Shown here one piece after another: positions 1-9,002 of a stretch of 64,000 bases of DNA; position 1 is the first letter of the stretch; each line of letters starts with the position of its first letter. Location: NCBI RefSeq assembly GCF_028683095.1, contig NZ_JAJUBC010000027.1:18091-82090 (forward strand), in the 5' to 3' direction. The position numbers were made by a program, and so were the translations under genes. The notes under the pieces were generated by a model. It had not been told where the DNA came from and searched no databases. It worked only from the letters and a program-made list of their open reading frames with translations. Source of the stretch: Enterovibrio gelatinilyticus. GTDB taxonomy: Bacteria > Pseudomonadota > Gammaproteobacteria > Enterobacterales > Vibrionaceae.

Positions 1-1
1 C

Positions 2-943
2 ATTCTCATCTTGATGGATGGCGACACCGTGCTCCCTGAGGGCATTCTGACAAAAGTGTCTGGTTTTCTCATGCGTTATCACGACCTTGGTGCATTAACA
101 ACGCATAACAAACCTATCGTCAAAGGCAATTCCCTGACGCGCCAATGGTATCGCCAACGCATGGCTCAACGTCATTTCTACATGAGCTCCTTAAGCCTGA
201 CTTATCGCGTGCTGGTTCTCACCGGGCGCTTCTCGGCTTATCGCGCTTCCTTGGCTTTGTCACCGGACTTTATAGATAGCTTGAGGTATGACCACGTTAA
301 CCATTGGCGGTATGGGCGCATCAGAATGCTGACAGGCGATGACAAGAGCACCTGGTACTTCGTGCTCAAAGAGCAATGGAAAATGCTCTATCTTCCGGAT
401 GTATCTGTAACATGCTTAGAAGATGCCCCATCAGGAAGTTTTGTCAAAACGAGCATGTCTCTCATGACTCGTTGGTATGGCAATATGTTGAGAAGCAATA
501 TTCGTGCTATTGCTCTTGGTCCAAGAAAAGCGGGGTGGTTTCTCTGGTTCTGTTTGCTTGACCAACGTATCAGCATGTGGACCACCCTTATCGGCCCATC
601 ATTGGCATTGGTCGTTGCGACTTACATGGGAACCAAAGTGGTGATCGCGTATCTGTTCTGGGTGATCGCAACGCGAAGTATCAATGTACTCTTAATCTCC
701 GTGCAGTCTGGTCAATTCCACCCTATTTTCGTCCCACTGCTATGGTACGAACAGCTGATTGGATCCTTGGTGAAAGTGTACCTTTTCTTCCATCCGAATG
801 TTCAACGTTGGACTCGACAGGGAATAAGCGGGCAAATCGAAGATCACTCTATCTCTCATGAAATCAAACGATGGCTTCCACATTTGCAAACCACCGCCGC
901 ATTCAGTTCTTTACTGATCTTTGTCATGTGGCTTTATGGCTGA
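2..943 (+). CDS. Alg8-like family 2 glycosyltransferase, 3' part
   Basis: The 5' end lies outside the window; the frame is open from base 2. Visible are the DxD motif of an inverting GT2 synthase (LMDGDT), the acceptor-side motif TGDDKSTW, a QRISMW segment standing where GT2 polysaccharide synthases have QxxRW, and hydrophobic segments in the C-terminal half plus a last one ending MWLYG. This order and the TGDDKSTW...EDAPSGSF spacing resemble mannuronan synthase Alg8, so the protein probably polymerises a nucleotide sugar into an exported polysaccharide at the inner membrane. Whether the product is alginate cannot be told without the upstream genes; a hyaluronan- or cellulose-like synthase is the alternative. 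Its stop overlaps the convergent lipoprotein gene by 10 bp. Confidence 0.7.
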   Translation: MLILMDGDTVLPEGILTKVSGFLMRYHDLGALTTHNKPIVKGNSLTRQWYRQRMAQRHFYMSSLSLTYRVLVLTGRFSAYRASLALSPDFIDSLRYDHVNHWRYGRIRMLTGDDKSTWYFVLKEQWKMLYLPDVSVTCLEDAPSGSFVKTSMSLMTRWYGNMLRSNIRAIALGPRKAGWFLWFCLLDQRISMWTTLIGPSLALVVATYMGTKVVIAYLFWVIATRSINVLLISVQSGQFHPIFVPLLWYEQLIGSLVKVYLFFHPNVQRWTRQGISGQIEDHSISHEIKRWLPHLQTTAAFSSLLIFVMWLYG

Positions 944-1257
944 CAACGATACGCCTTAGCGAGAAAGGTAACCGAGGTAGAAAACGGCTTAGGTGAATAG
1001 AGTAAGAGGGTATCAGCGCCCAGCGCCATGGCCTTGTTACGCATTTGATTCACAGCCCCCTCAGTTAGCGTACCGTCGCTAATCATCCAATAGTCATACC
1101 AATGGCCTTGAGAACCAACCACAACACCTTTATCTTCACATGCGGTCATTTCTAGGGCGTCGCCCCACAACACATTGATATTTTCAGATTTAGGCTCAGG
1201 CATTGTCACACACGCTGACAGTAAAAATGGGGCAGTAACAAGTAGCCACTTCTTCAT
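934..1257 (-). CDS. small DUF4156-like lipoprotein
   Basis: About 107 residues. The start at 1257 is preferred over the upstream in-frame ATG because the protein then begins MKKWLLVTAPFLLSAC, a textbook type II signal peptide with lipobox LSAC (Cys16), and an AGAG-type ribosome site precedes it. Residue 17 is Val, so outer-membrane sorting is likely. The mature part (CEDKGVVVGSQGHWYDYWM, then NQMRNKAMALGADTLLL) resembles the DUF4156 lipoprotein family, which has no established function. It is a single-gene unit convergent with the glycosyltransferase gene. Confidence 0.72.
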   Translation of the reverse strand: MKKWLLVTAPFLLSACVTMPEPKSENINVLWGDALEMTACEDKGVVVGSQGHWYDYWMISDGTLTEGAVNQMRNKAMALGADTLLLYSPKPFSTSVTFLAKAYRCQP

Positions 1258-1355
1258 GTTTTTCTCTACGTTTATTATTTGGTTACACAATAAGATTATA
1301 CCCGAATGACCTCATTATTCATTGAGAACTTATGGGCAGCATGTGTAAAACGGAC

Positions 1356-1384
1356 TTGCTCAAACAGCTATCACCCTCTAGAAT
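1356..1384 (+). promoter_or_regulatory. sigma-70 promoter of imuA-imuB-dnaE2
   Basis: A -35 TTGCTC at 1356-1361 and a -10 TAGAAT at 1379-1384 are separated by exactly 17 bp. The predicted transcription start (about 1391) falls inside the LexA box, which suits repression by occlusion. Confidence 0.65.
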
Positions 1385-1388
1385 AATA

Positions 1389-1404
1389 CTGTACATACAT
1401 ACAG
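1389..1404 (+). promoter_or_regulatory. LexA (SOS) box
   Basis: CTGTACATACATACAG matches the gammaproteobacterial LexA consensus CTGT-N8-ACAG perfectly and lies 11 bp before the imuA start codon, overlapping the predicted transcription start. It predicts DNA-damage induction of the downstream mutagenesis cassette. Confidence 0.92.
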
Positions 1405-1415
1405 TATTATGAATT

Positions 1416-2111
1416 ATGCTTGATGACATTCTTGCTCTGCACTCTGGGATTTGGACAGCCAATCGCCTCTACCAACCCCAAACACAATACCTCTCTAGCG
1501 GCCATGAAATTATTGACGAAAAACTAGAGGGTGGCTGGCCAAAATCAGGGGTAGTTGAACTTCAACTTCCCTGCTTTGGTATTGGTGAACTACGCCTCGT
1601 GCTCCCTTCCATTGCTAGCGCATTAAAACACAGCGAACTGGTGGTATTTGCGGCCCCGCCCGGAGAGTTAAACCCTATCGCGTTATGCCAAGCAGATTTG
1701 GATTTGAACAAAGTCATCATTCTACATTCAACCTTGCCATCAACATTGTGGTGCATTGAACAAGCCATCAAAAGCGGATGCTGTCGAACTGCTGTGCTGT
1801 GGGGAAAAAGCCTCTCTGTCACGCAAGCAAGGCGCTTACAATTAGCCGCGACAGAGAATGATTGCTTACTGTTTATGTTCACCTATCAAGCAAGCTCACA
1901 AGGCTTACCTGTGAGCTGTCGGCTTGCCATGACACCATCTGAAGAAGGGCTAAATGTTCGTGTTGTTAAACGCCGCGGGCTGCCTATCCCTCCTTTTCAC
2001 TTATCATTGCCACCAATCTTTCATGTCTATCAACGACATCTCTTAAATAAAGGCCAAGAAAACATTCATGTTCTCCCATCAAGCAATAACGTTGTGCCTT
2101 TATTTCGATGA
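1416..2111 (+). CDS. imuA: ImuA, RecA-like SOS mutagenesis factor
   Basis: 231 residues. The protein has the arrangement of the ImuA/SulA-like RecA-fold family: an N-terminal segment ending in SGHEIIDEKLEGGWPKSGVVEL, where RecA has its ATP site, followed by alternating strands and helices and a C-terminal KRRGLPIPP. In organisms with ImuABC, ImuA works with ImuB and DnaE2 in translesion synthesis; its biochemical activity is less well defined than that of its partners. The stop overlaps the imuB start in an ATGA (2108-2111), indicating translational coupling. The start at 1416 follows the LexA box with only a weak ribosome site. Confidence 0.88.
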   Translation: MLDDILALHSGIWTANRLYQPQTQYLSSGHEIIDEKLEGGWPKSGVVELQLPCFGIGELRLVLPSIASALKHSELVVFAAPPGELNPIALCQADLDLNKVIILHSTLPSTLWCIEQAIKSGCCRTAVLWGKSLSVTQARRLQLAATENDCLLFMFTYQASSQGLPVSCRLAMTPSEEGLNVRVVKRRGLPIPPFHLSLPPIFHVYQRHLLNKGQENIHVLPSSNNVVPLFR

Positions 2112-3514
2112 TGCTGTGGATCTCTTTTTACTTCCCCGCCCTTCTGCTCAATACCTTGGAGCGTGATAACGGTTCGACACTGCCACTGATCATCCTATCG
2201 GGTAGCAATGGTTCCGTCTGTCAGGCCAATCAAAGCGCCTTTGAACATGGCATTACGCTTGGCAATGATTTAGGCACAGCCAGTGCGCTTTGCCATACAT
2301 TGCATGTTGTGAATTACGATGGGAAAAACGAGGCTGAACGCTTATTGCAATTGGCTTCTGTGCTTTATCAAGTCAACGCCGACATTGTGCTTTATCCCCC
2401 AAATGGCTTGCTCATGAAAGTCTCCCCTATGCTCAAGCTCTATGGGTCTCTCGACCATTACTGGCATACCTTATTGCCGTTATTAACAAATGAAAACGTG
2501 ACCTTTCACTTTGCGCTAAGTCCCTACCCTGAAGCTGCATTAAAACTGGCGCAAGCCAAGTCCGACAAAGGGTTTCTCACACCAGAATCCACACAAAGTG
2601 CTTTGGATGCACTTAATGTTCGTCAATTGGGCTTTACCGACAAACAAGCCGTGCAATTTGAGCGCATGGGACTTCGCCAAGCCAAACAACTTTTTGCTTT
2701 ACCCATTTCCTCTTTAGGGCAGCGATTTGGGAAAAGTGTGCCTGAACAACTTCGCGCTCTGACACAGACCCAAACCGCCAAGCAAACCTTTTACACACCG
2801 CCAGAGCACTTCCAGCAATCCATAGAGCTCTTACATGAGATAGCCAACAGCCAAACCCTGTGCTTCCCACTCCAACGCATGCTGAAAGAAATGGAGAAGT
2901 TTCTAGATGCCAGAGAGGCGGTGGTTCCGAATGTCATGCTGATATTCACCCAGCGTGAAAAGGATGACAAAACGCTGACGCTGTCGGCCGCGGCGCCTGA
3001 ATCTCGCGCCAATCGATGGATGCCTTTACTCCAACTGCACTTAGAAAAACTCACACTCGATGCACCCGTTACCCATATCCGCCTTGAAGCGAGCACCTTG
3101 CTGCCCAAACAATCCCCGACACAAGACTTATTCGCCGGAAAACGCGGGCAACTGACATCTGGCGAGCTCATTAGCCTTATGCAGGCAAAAGCGGGAAAGC
3201 AGGCGGTGTATAGCTTAACGCTCAAAAACGATCATCGCCCTGAACATGCTTTTTGCCGACAGCCTCCATTACACGCCTGCGAACAAACACTACCCACTCA
3301 TCTTCCATCGCGACCATCACTGCTGCACATGTCGCCACGGCCCCTGCTCGCTCGACCAGAGACATTAACAGGCCCTGAGCGCATCAGCGGAGGGTGGTGG
3401 GACAAAACCCCCATTCAACGCGATTATTTCATCGCACGTAATCAGCAAGGGCAATGGTGCTGGGTATTTCGAACGGCAACAGGCGAGTGGTTTGAGCATG
3501 GTCTTTTTTGCTAA
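2108..3514 (+). CDS. imuB: ImuB, inactive Y-family polymerase-like adaptor
   Basis: 468 residues, of DinB/UmuC-family architecture. The N-terminus MMLWISFYFPALLL lacks the catalytic acidic motif (IDMDxFYA type) of active Y-family polymerases, as is usual for ImuB. It therefore probably acts as a clamp- and DnaE2-binding scaffold rather than a polymerase. A helix-hairpin region (GFTDKQAVQFERMGLRQAKQ) follows around residues 175-200, and the C-terminus (RISGGWWDKTPIQRDYFIAR) is typical of ImuB. It overlaps imuA by 4 bp and its stop lies 11 bp before the dnaE2 ATG, so the three genes form one SOS operon. Confidence 0.88.
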   Translation: MMLWISFYFPALLLNTLERDNGSTLPLIILSGSNGSVCQANQSAFEHGITLGNDLGTASALCHTLHVVNYDGKNEAERLLQLASVLYQVNADIVLYPPNGLLMKVSPMLKLYGSLDHYWHTLLPLLTNENVTFHFALSPYPEAALKLAQAKSDKGFLTPESTQSALDALNVRQLGFTDKQAVQFERMGLRQAKQLFALPISSLGQRFGKSVPEQLRALTQTQTAKQTFYTPPEHFQQSIELLHEIANSQTLCFPLQRMLKEMEKFLDAREAVVPNVMLIFTQREKDDKTLTLSAAAPESRANRWMPLLQLHLEKLTLDAPVTHIRLEASTLLPKQSPTQDLFAGKRGQLTSGELISLMQAKAGKQAVYSLTLKNDHRPEHAFCRQPPLHACEQTLPTHLPSRPSLLHMSPRPLLARPETLTGPERISGGWWDKTPIQRDYFIARNQQGQWCWVFRTATGEWFEHGLFC

Positions 3515-3525
3515 ACGGATTCAAC

Positions 3526-6500
3526 ATGACAAATAGCCCATCAGCTCAACACCCTTGGTTTGGCGAGTTACATTGTAAAAGTAACTACAGCTTTTTAACG
3601 GGAGCATCTCACCCTGAAGAGTTGGTCTTTCGCGCTGAAACCTTGGGGTATAAAGCCCTCGCCATTACTGATGAATGTTCACTTGCTGGCGTAGTACGTG
3701 CTTACACCGCTATTCGGGATCAGCAACTCTCGCTCACACTCATTGTCGGATCGGAAATCACATACCAAGGAGAAAAATTGATTCTGCTTTGCCCGAGTCG
3801 AACGGCTTATGGCGAATTGGCGCGGCTGATCACCCAAGCACGTATGCGCAGTGAAAAAGGGCATTATCAAGTTATGAGTGATGATTTTGACCATATCAAA
3901 CACTGCCTGTGTATTTGGCTTCCAACGCTTGATCACGAACAAAACAACGAGAAAATGCCTTTCCAACATTGGCTAAAAAACAAGTTTGATGAGCGGCTCT
4001 GGATTGGCGCTGAACGTCTTCTACTGCCTGATGAATCCCGCTACCTTACCTTGATAGAAACACTGGCTAGCTCACTCGCCCTGCCAATCGTGTGCACCAA
4101 TGATATTCTCATGCACCACCCAAGACGCCAGCCTCTCCTTGATGTGCTAACTGCTATTCGTTTAAGAAAGCCGCTTCATGAGTGCGGACTGTCACTGCCT
4201 CGCAATGGAGAGCAAGCGCTAAAGCCTCTCGACAAAATCACTAAGCTCTATCCGCAAGCGTGGATACAAGAAACCGCCAGCATTGTTAAACGGTGCAACT
4301 TCTGTCTAAGCGAATTACGCTACGAATACCCTGCAGAGTTAGTTCCCGATGGGTACACGGTTAGTCATTACCTTCGCCACCTTGTTGAACAAGGTATCAA
4401 ACTGCGATTTCCGGACGGCATTCGCCCTGATATTCGCGCCATCATTGAAAAAGAATTGGTGCTCATTGCGGAGCAAAAATATGAATTCTTTTTCCTCACC
4501 ATTTACGACATTGTTCAGTTTGCCAAATCACAGGGGATTTTGTACCAAGGGCGGGGATCGGCGGCGAATTCAGTGGTGTGTTACTGCCTAGAGATCACTG
4601 CGGTAAACCCCGACAAAGTTAATGTGCTATTCGAGCGCTTCATTTCCAAAGAACGCGATGAGCCCCCTGACATTGATGTGGATTTTGAACACGAGCGGCG
4701 TGAGGAAATCTTCCAGTATATTTACCAAAAATACGGTCGTCAGCGCGCCGCACTAGCTGCCACCGTGATCACTTATCGGTTTAAAAGTGCATTTCGAGAT
4801 GTCGGAAAAGCATTAGGCATCAACGAAACACAACTCGATTACTACATCAAAAACCTTAACCACAGGGACAAAGAGCTCGATAAGGCCGAGCAACTCAAAG
4901 CGCTAGGATTAGACATTGAGTCTCATCACGGGCGTTGGTTATTGGAATTAGTGGAAGAGATACGCGGGTTTCCTCGCCATTTAAGCCAACACGTCGGTGG
5001 GTTCATTATTTCCGCTGGGCCATTGTATGAACTGGTTCCTATTGAAAATGCCGCCATGGCAGAACGAAGCGTGATCCAATGGGACAAAGACGACCTCGAA
5101 TCTCTAGGATTACTCAAAGTCGATATTCTGGCTTTGGGTATGCTAAGTGCTATTCGCAAGGCATTTGCGATAATTCGCCAGCATGATAAACGTGCCTTAT
5201 CAATCTCAGACATTACTGCCATGGGAGACGACCCACAAGTCTATCAACAGCTACAAAAGGGCGATTCCGTGGGTGTTTTTCAGGTGGAGTCCCGTGCGCA
5301 AATTAACATGCTGCCAAGGCTGAGACCCGCCTGCTATTACGATTTGGTTATACAGATAGCCATCGTGCGTCCTGGTCCAATCCAAGGGGACATGGTGCAT
5401 CCTTACTTAAAACGTCGCTGGGGGAAAGAAGCTGTTTCCTATCCCTCAAAGGAGGTTGAGTCTGTACTTTCTCGCACCATGGGAGTGCCTATCTTTCAGG
5501 AGCAAGTGATTCAACTCGCCATGGTGGCTGCGGGCTTCAGTGGCGGTGAAGCGGATCAACTCCGTCGTGCCATGGCGGCATGGAAGCGCAGTGGTAAGCT
5601 CGCACCGTTTCGCGAAAAGCTAATCAATGGGATGCAAGAACGAGGTTACGATATCGCGTTCGCGGAACAAATATTTAAGCAGATACAAGGCTTTGGTGAG
5701 TATGGTTTTCCCGAATCCCACAGTGCTTCTTTTGCTGTATTGGCATATACCTCGTCTTGGCTCAAACATTACTATCCGGTTGCCTTCTACTGCGCCTTGC
5801 TCAACAGCCAGCCCATGGGGTTTTATAGCCCCTCCCAGCTACTTCAAGATGCCAATCGTCATGGTGTGAAAATCCTACCGGTATGTGTGAACTGCAGCGA
5901 TTGGGATCACCAACAAGTTGTAGAGAACCACCAATACGCACTACGTTTGGGTCTTCGTCTTATAAATGGCTTTTCTGCGCAAGGGGGGGCATTACTTCTT
6001 TCCCATCGACCCATTCACGGCTTTCAGCACATCAATGAACTGCGCCAATGTGGTATGAACAGGGGTGATCTCCAAGCACTCGCCAGTGCTAATGCCACGC
6101 AGGTTCTTGCTAACAATCGCTTTTCGGCGCGATGGCAAATGATGGACGACACCCACACTCTGCCATTGCTTGCGAATACCGCGCCTACAGATAATGACAT
6201 ACAAACCATTCAATCCCCCACTGCCATTGAGGATGTAATTGAAGACTATGCCGCAATCGGGCTCACGCTGGGTAAGCACCCCATTGCGTTATTAGATGAA
6301 AGTGGGAAATTGGGAAAGCATCGCCTTGCCAGTGAACTCTCCACTGTCAAATCCGGATCTGCCGTAACAGTTGCTGGGATCGTGACTGGTCGCCAACGAC
6401 CTGGTACCGCAAGTGGCGTCACTTTTATGACCTTGGAAGATCAAACCGGCAATATCAACGTGGTGGTGTGGTTAGCAACAGCAAGAGCGCAGAACACCCC

Positions 6501-6639
6501 GTTTGTCACAGCCAAAATATTAAAGATAAAAGGAATACTCGAACGCGAAGGTGAAGTCGTTCATATCATCGCAGGCCGTTTAATCGACATGACGTCAGCA
6601 CTTGATCAGCTACTCATACAAGCGAGGGACTTTCATTGA
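3526..6639 (+). CDS. dnaE2: DnaE2 (ImuC) error-prone DNA polymerase III alpha subunit
   Basis: 1037 residues from the ATG at 3526 (a TTG at 3508 would overlap imuB and has no better ribosome site). It has an N-terminal PHP domain (HCKSNYSFLTGASHPEELV), a C-family polymerase core with acidic motif PDIDVDFE at residues 381-388 (Asp382/384/386) and the third carboxylate in KVDILALG (Asp533), a helix-hairpin-helix region, and a C-terminal OB fold (residues about 950-1030, VAGIVTGRQRPGTASGVTFM). The protein ends QARDFH. It is the catalytic polymerase of damage-induced mutagenesis, non-essential and SOS regulated through the LexA box upstream of imuA. Decayed pieces of a second copy occur further downstream. 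Confidence 0.94.
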   Translation: MTNSPSAQHPWFGELHCKSNYSFLTGASHPEELVFRAETLGYKALAITDECSLAGVVRAYTAIRDQQLSLTLIVGSEITYQGEKLILLCPSRTAYGELARLITQARMRSEKGHYQVMSDDFDHIKHCLCIWLPTLDHEQNNEKMPFQHWLKNKFDERLWIGAERLLLPDESRYLTLIETLASSLALPIVCTNDILMHHPRRQPLLDVLTAIRLRKPLHECGLSLPRNGEQALKPLDKITKLYPQAWIQETASIVKRCNFCLSELRYEYPAELVPDGYTVSHYLRHLVEQGIKLRFPDGIRPDIRAIIEKELVLIAEQKYEFFFLTIYDIVQFAKSQGILYQGRGSAANSVVCYCLEITAVNPDKVNVLFERFISKERDEPPDIDVDFEHERREEIFQYIYQKYGRQRAALAATVITYRFKSAFRDVGKALGINETQLDYYIKNLNHRDKELDKAEQLKALGLDIESHHGRWLLELVEEIRGFPRHLSQHVGGFIISAGPLYELVPIENAAMAERSVIQWDKDDLESLGLLKVDILALGMLSAIRKAFAIIRQHDKRALSISDITAMGDDPQVYQQLQKGDSVGVFQVESRAQINMLPRLRPACYYDLVIQIAIVRPGPIQGDMVHPYLKRRWGKEAVSYPSKEVESVLSRTMGVPIFQEQVIQLAMVAAGFSGGEADQLRRAMAAWKRSGKLAPFREKLINGMQERGYDIAFAEQIFKQIQGFGEYGFPESHSASFAVLAYTSSWLKHYYPVAFYCALLNSQPMGFYSPSQLLQDANRHGVKILPVCVNCSDWDHQQVVENHQYALRLGLRLINGFSAQGGALLLSHRPIHGFQHINELRQCGMNRGDLQALASANATQVLANNRFSARWQMMDDTHTLPLLANTAPTDNDIQTIQSPTAIEDVIEDYAAIGLTLGKHPIALLDESGKLGKHRLASELSTVKSGSAVTVAGIVTGRQRPGTASGVTFMTLEDQTGNINVVVWLATARAQNTPFVTAKILKIKGILEREGEVVHIIAGRLIDMTSALDQLLIQARDFH

Positions 6640-7178
6640 GCGGTATAGACTGGCGATGAATCAGCCGAAGTAACCAGCAACAGACACATTTTAATTGCCA
6701 AAAAAAGCATCGACATTTTCAACACCAACACAACGGTTAGAAAATTATTCAGTAAGAAATTTAATATAATTATTTTTGAACATCGTAAACTTTAATGCTT
6801 CAACATTATTCGCACCCTCCCAAAGACTTCACTTAATCATTAAAGTCTCGTTCTTGACTCCTGATACATATCATTCTTAACTTTCAAACACCTTTTCTAT
6901 AATCCAAATTTAATTTGTCAACATTTATAATATGTCTCATGTTGCATGAGAAACCATGGGCTTATATCCACAAATACCAATCTCATTAATGTCCACATAA
7001 TTAGACACTTTATTATTGACCGATAATTATTGTGAAGTTAGAGTTCAAAATTATTCAATTTACACTGGAGTTGGTGAACTAACTTTCACTCGAACATACT
7101 AAAAGACTCCCCTGTAATATCTCGTCTAATTCCAAATCAGACCAACGGATAAACAATCACAAATGGGACATCAATATC
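6640..7178 (+). other. AT-rich intergenic region between dnaE2 and the DUF1800 gene
   Basis: No convincing gene on either strand. It is clearly more AT-rich than the flanking dnaE2 gene. A small perfect hairpin, TCTCATG-TTG-CATGAGA, lies at 6935-6951 and could be a regulator site, but nothing identifies it. No intrinsic terminator with a T-run was seen after dnaE2. Confidence 0.5.
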
Positions 7179-8945
7179 ATGAGTAATGCAATGCTGAATT
7201 TTTCTATCCGACCGCGTACTTTAAGGTGGTTAGATCTATGCACTTTCGGACCTAAAAAAGGTGAAAGCGTAGACTTGTTAAATGAAAGCACGGTGACTTG
7301 GTTCAATGACCAAGTTAGCCTTGATGAATCATCACATGAAACACAAACAGAACTACAAATTGGAGACGGGGTCGAATCAGACGCAAGGATTCGTGCATGG
7401 CTGGATATTGCTTTTTATAAACCCGACCAACTTAGACAACGTATCGCCTATGCACTAAGTCAGATTTTCGTTGTTTCCGATAAAGATGCCGAGCTGAGTG
7501 GCAGACAAACTGCACTGGCAAATTACTATGACCTACTGGTAAAGAATGCTTTTGGTACATACAAAGATCTTCTTCGTGATGTTACTCGCTCGCCAGTCAT
7601 GGGGCATTACCTAACCATGGTTAACAACTCAAAAGATAACCCTGATGAAAACTATGCGCGAGAAATTCTCCAGTTGTTTTCTTGTGGACTTCATGAGAGG
7701 GAAATTGACCATAACTTAGATGGGCTTGAAGCCACTTACAAACTTGATACCGATAACAAACGTATCCCTTGTTATACCGAAGATGACATTCGTGAACTAG
7801 CTCGAGTCTTCACAGGTTGGGTGAGAAATAATGATAGCTGGCATACCCCAATGATTCAGTTAGAAGACTCCGAAATCCGTGATTCAGAATCCAAGAGTTT
7901 ATTTAATGGGACACTTTTTTTTAATGCTGGTAATGAAAATTATGACGAAAATGAAGGTATAGACAATAGTGAAACAGATTTAGAAATACTACTAGAGGCT
8001 CTACAGAACCATCCTTCCACCGCGATTAATATCTGCTATAAACTCATACAGCTTTTGGTTACATCAAATCCGAGCAGTGCTTACTTACAGCGTATCGTGG
8101 ATGTGTTCAATGATGGCACGGAAAAACTCGTAGAACTGGGCGACCCTGCTCCAGCGGCTGGAGAAGAGAAAGGCCAATTGAAAGCTGTTATTTGGGCAAT
8201 TATTTCTGACAATGAAGTTTATACTGCTCCTCCAACATATATGAGCAAAATTCGGGAGCCTTGGTTGTCGCTTGTATACATATATCGTGCCTTGAATGTC
8301 GACGTACTCCCTAACGTTGGAAATGGTGGGGACCAGTCTAATAAAAGAATTAAAAACAATTTGAGCTATTCCAAAACATGTAACCAATACCCACTTGGTT
8401 CTCCTTCTGTTTTTAATTTTTACTTACCTGATTATCAGCCAGTCGATTTGTTACCTTTTGAGTACAAAGATAGTAGCTTGACTTCACCGGAACTGCAGAT
8501 AATGGATTGGTCACACATTGTCTCTGTTCAAAATCATATATTTGGCATGTTTAATAGGAATATTTCTTATGGCGAGGGAATCACCAATACAAACACTTGC
8601 CTAACTTCAAGTGATGGAGGGATTTATAACACCTATCAGAAGTTGCTATTTGTTGACATTGGGCCTTTTTATAATGCCGTTAAAGTGTCAGATAAAATTG
8701 GGTTTGTGAATGCCGTCTCAACTCGGTTTTTTAACTCTCTCATGCCAAAAGATTTAGAAATCCAAATTATTGATGCATTCCCACGCGGAGATTTATCAGT
8801 GCAAGCCTCGAACTGGACACAAAGACTACTTTCGTTAGCTTTATCGTCTCCATACTTTCATGTGCAACAAAACCTAAATTCATTCCCTTATAGAACGACA
8901 CTTCCTGAGCCTGCTGGTAGCGGTTATGTCAACTGCAATATCTAG
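7179..8945 (+). CDS. DUF1800 family protein
   Basis: 588 residues. DUF1800 hallmarks are visible in order: TFGP near residue 23, RQRIAYALSQIFVVSD (about 85-100), NPDENYAREILQLFSCGLHE (about 150-170), YTEDDIRELARVFTGW (about 200-215), and YPLGSPSVFNFYLPDY (about 405-420), a variant of the family's conserved Pro-rich segment. The family is usually encoded next to DUF1501 proteins, as here; its biochemical role is not established. No signal peptide is evident and no alternative ATG/GTG/TTG start exists in the open frame back to 7083, so how it reaches the envelope (if it does) is unclear. Its ribosome site is weak. Its base composition is more AT-rich than that of dnaE2, suggesting separate acquisition. 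Confidence 0.85.
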   Translation: MSNAMLNFSIRPRTLRWLDLCTFGPKKGESVDLLNESTVTWFNDQVSLDESSHETQTELQIGDGVESDARIRAWLDIAFYKPDQLRQRIAYALSQIFVVSDKDAELSGRQTALANYYDLLVKNAFGTYKDLLRDVTRSPVMGHYLTMVNNSKDNPDENYAREILQLFSCGLHEREIDHNLDGLEATYKLDTDNKRIPCYTEDDIRELARVFTGWVRNNDSWHTPMIQLEDSEIRDSESKSLFNGTLFFNAGNENYDENEGIDNSETDLEILLEALQNHPSTAINICYKLIQLLVTSNPSSAYLQRIVDVFNDGTEKLVELGDPAPAAGEEKGQLKAVIWAIISDNEVYTAPPTYMSKIREPWLSLVYIYRALNVDVLPNVGNGGDQSNKRIKNNLSYSKTCNQYPLGSPSVFNFYLPDYQPVDLLPFEYKDSSLTSPELQIMDWSHIVSVQNHIFGMFNRNISYGEGITNTNTCLTSSDGGIYNTYQKLLFVDIGPFYNAVKVSDKIGFVNAVSTRFFNSLMPKDLEIQIIDAFPRGDLSVQASNWTQRLLSLALSSPYFHVQQNLNSFPYRTTLPEPAGSGYVNCNI

Positions 8946-9002
8946 AGCCTTTTTGCAGATAAACACTCTTAGCAAAGTGATCAAAAAATTTGGAGATTTA
9001 AA

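Noticed and set aside
6840..6935. Possible sigma-70 promoters in the AT-rich region before the DUF1800 gene
   Set aside because: TTGACT and TATAAT-like hexamers are present but not at a 16-18 bp spacing, so no promoter call is justified.
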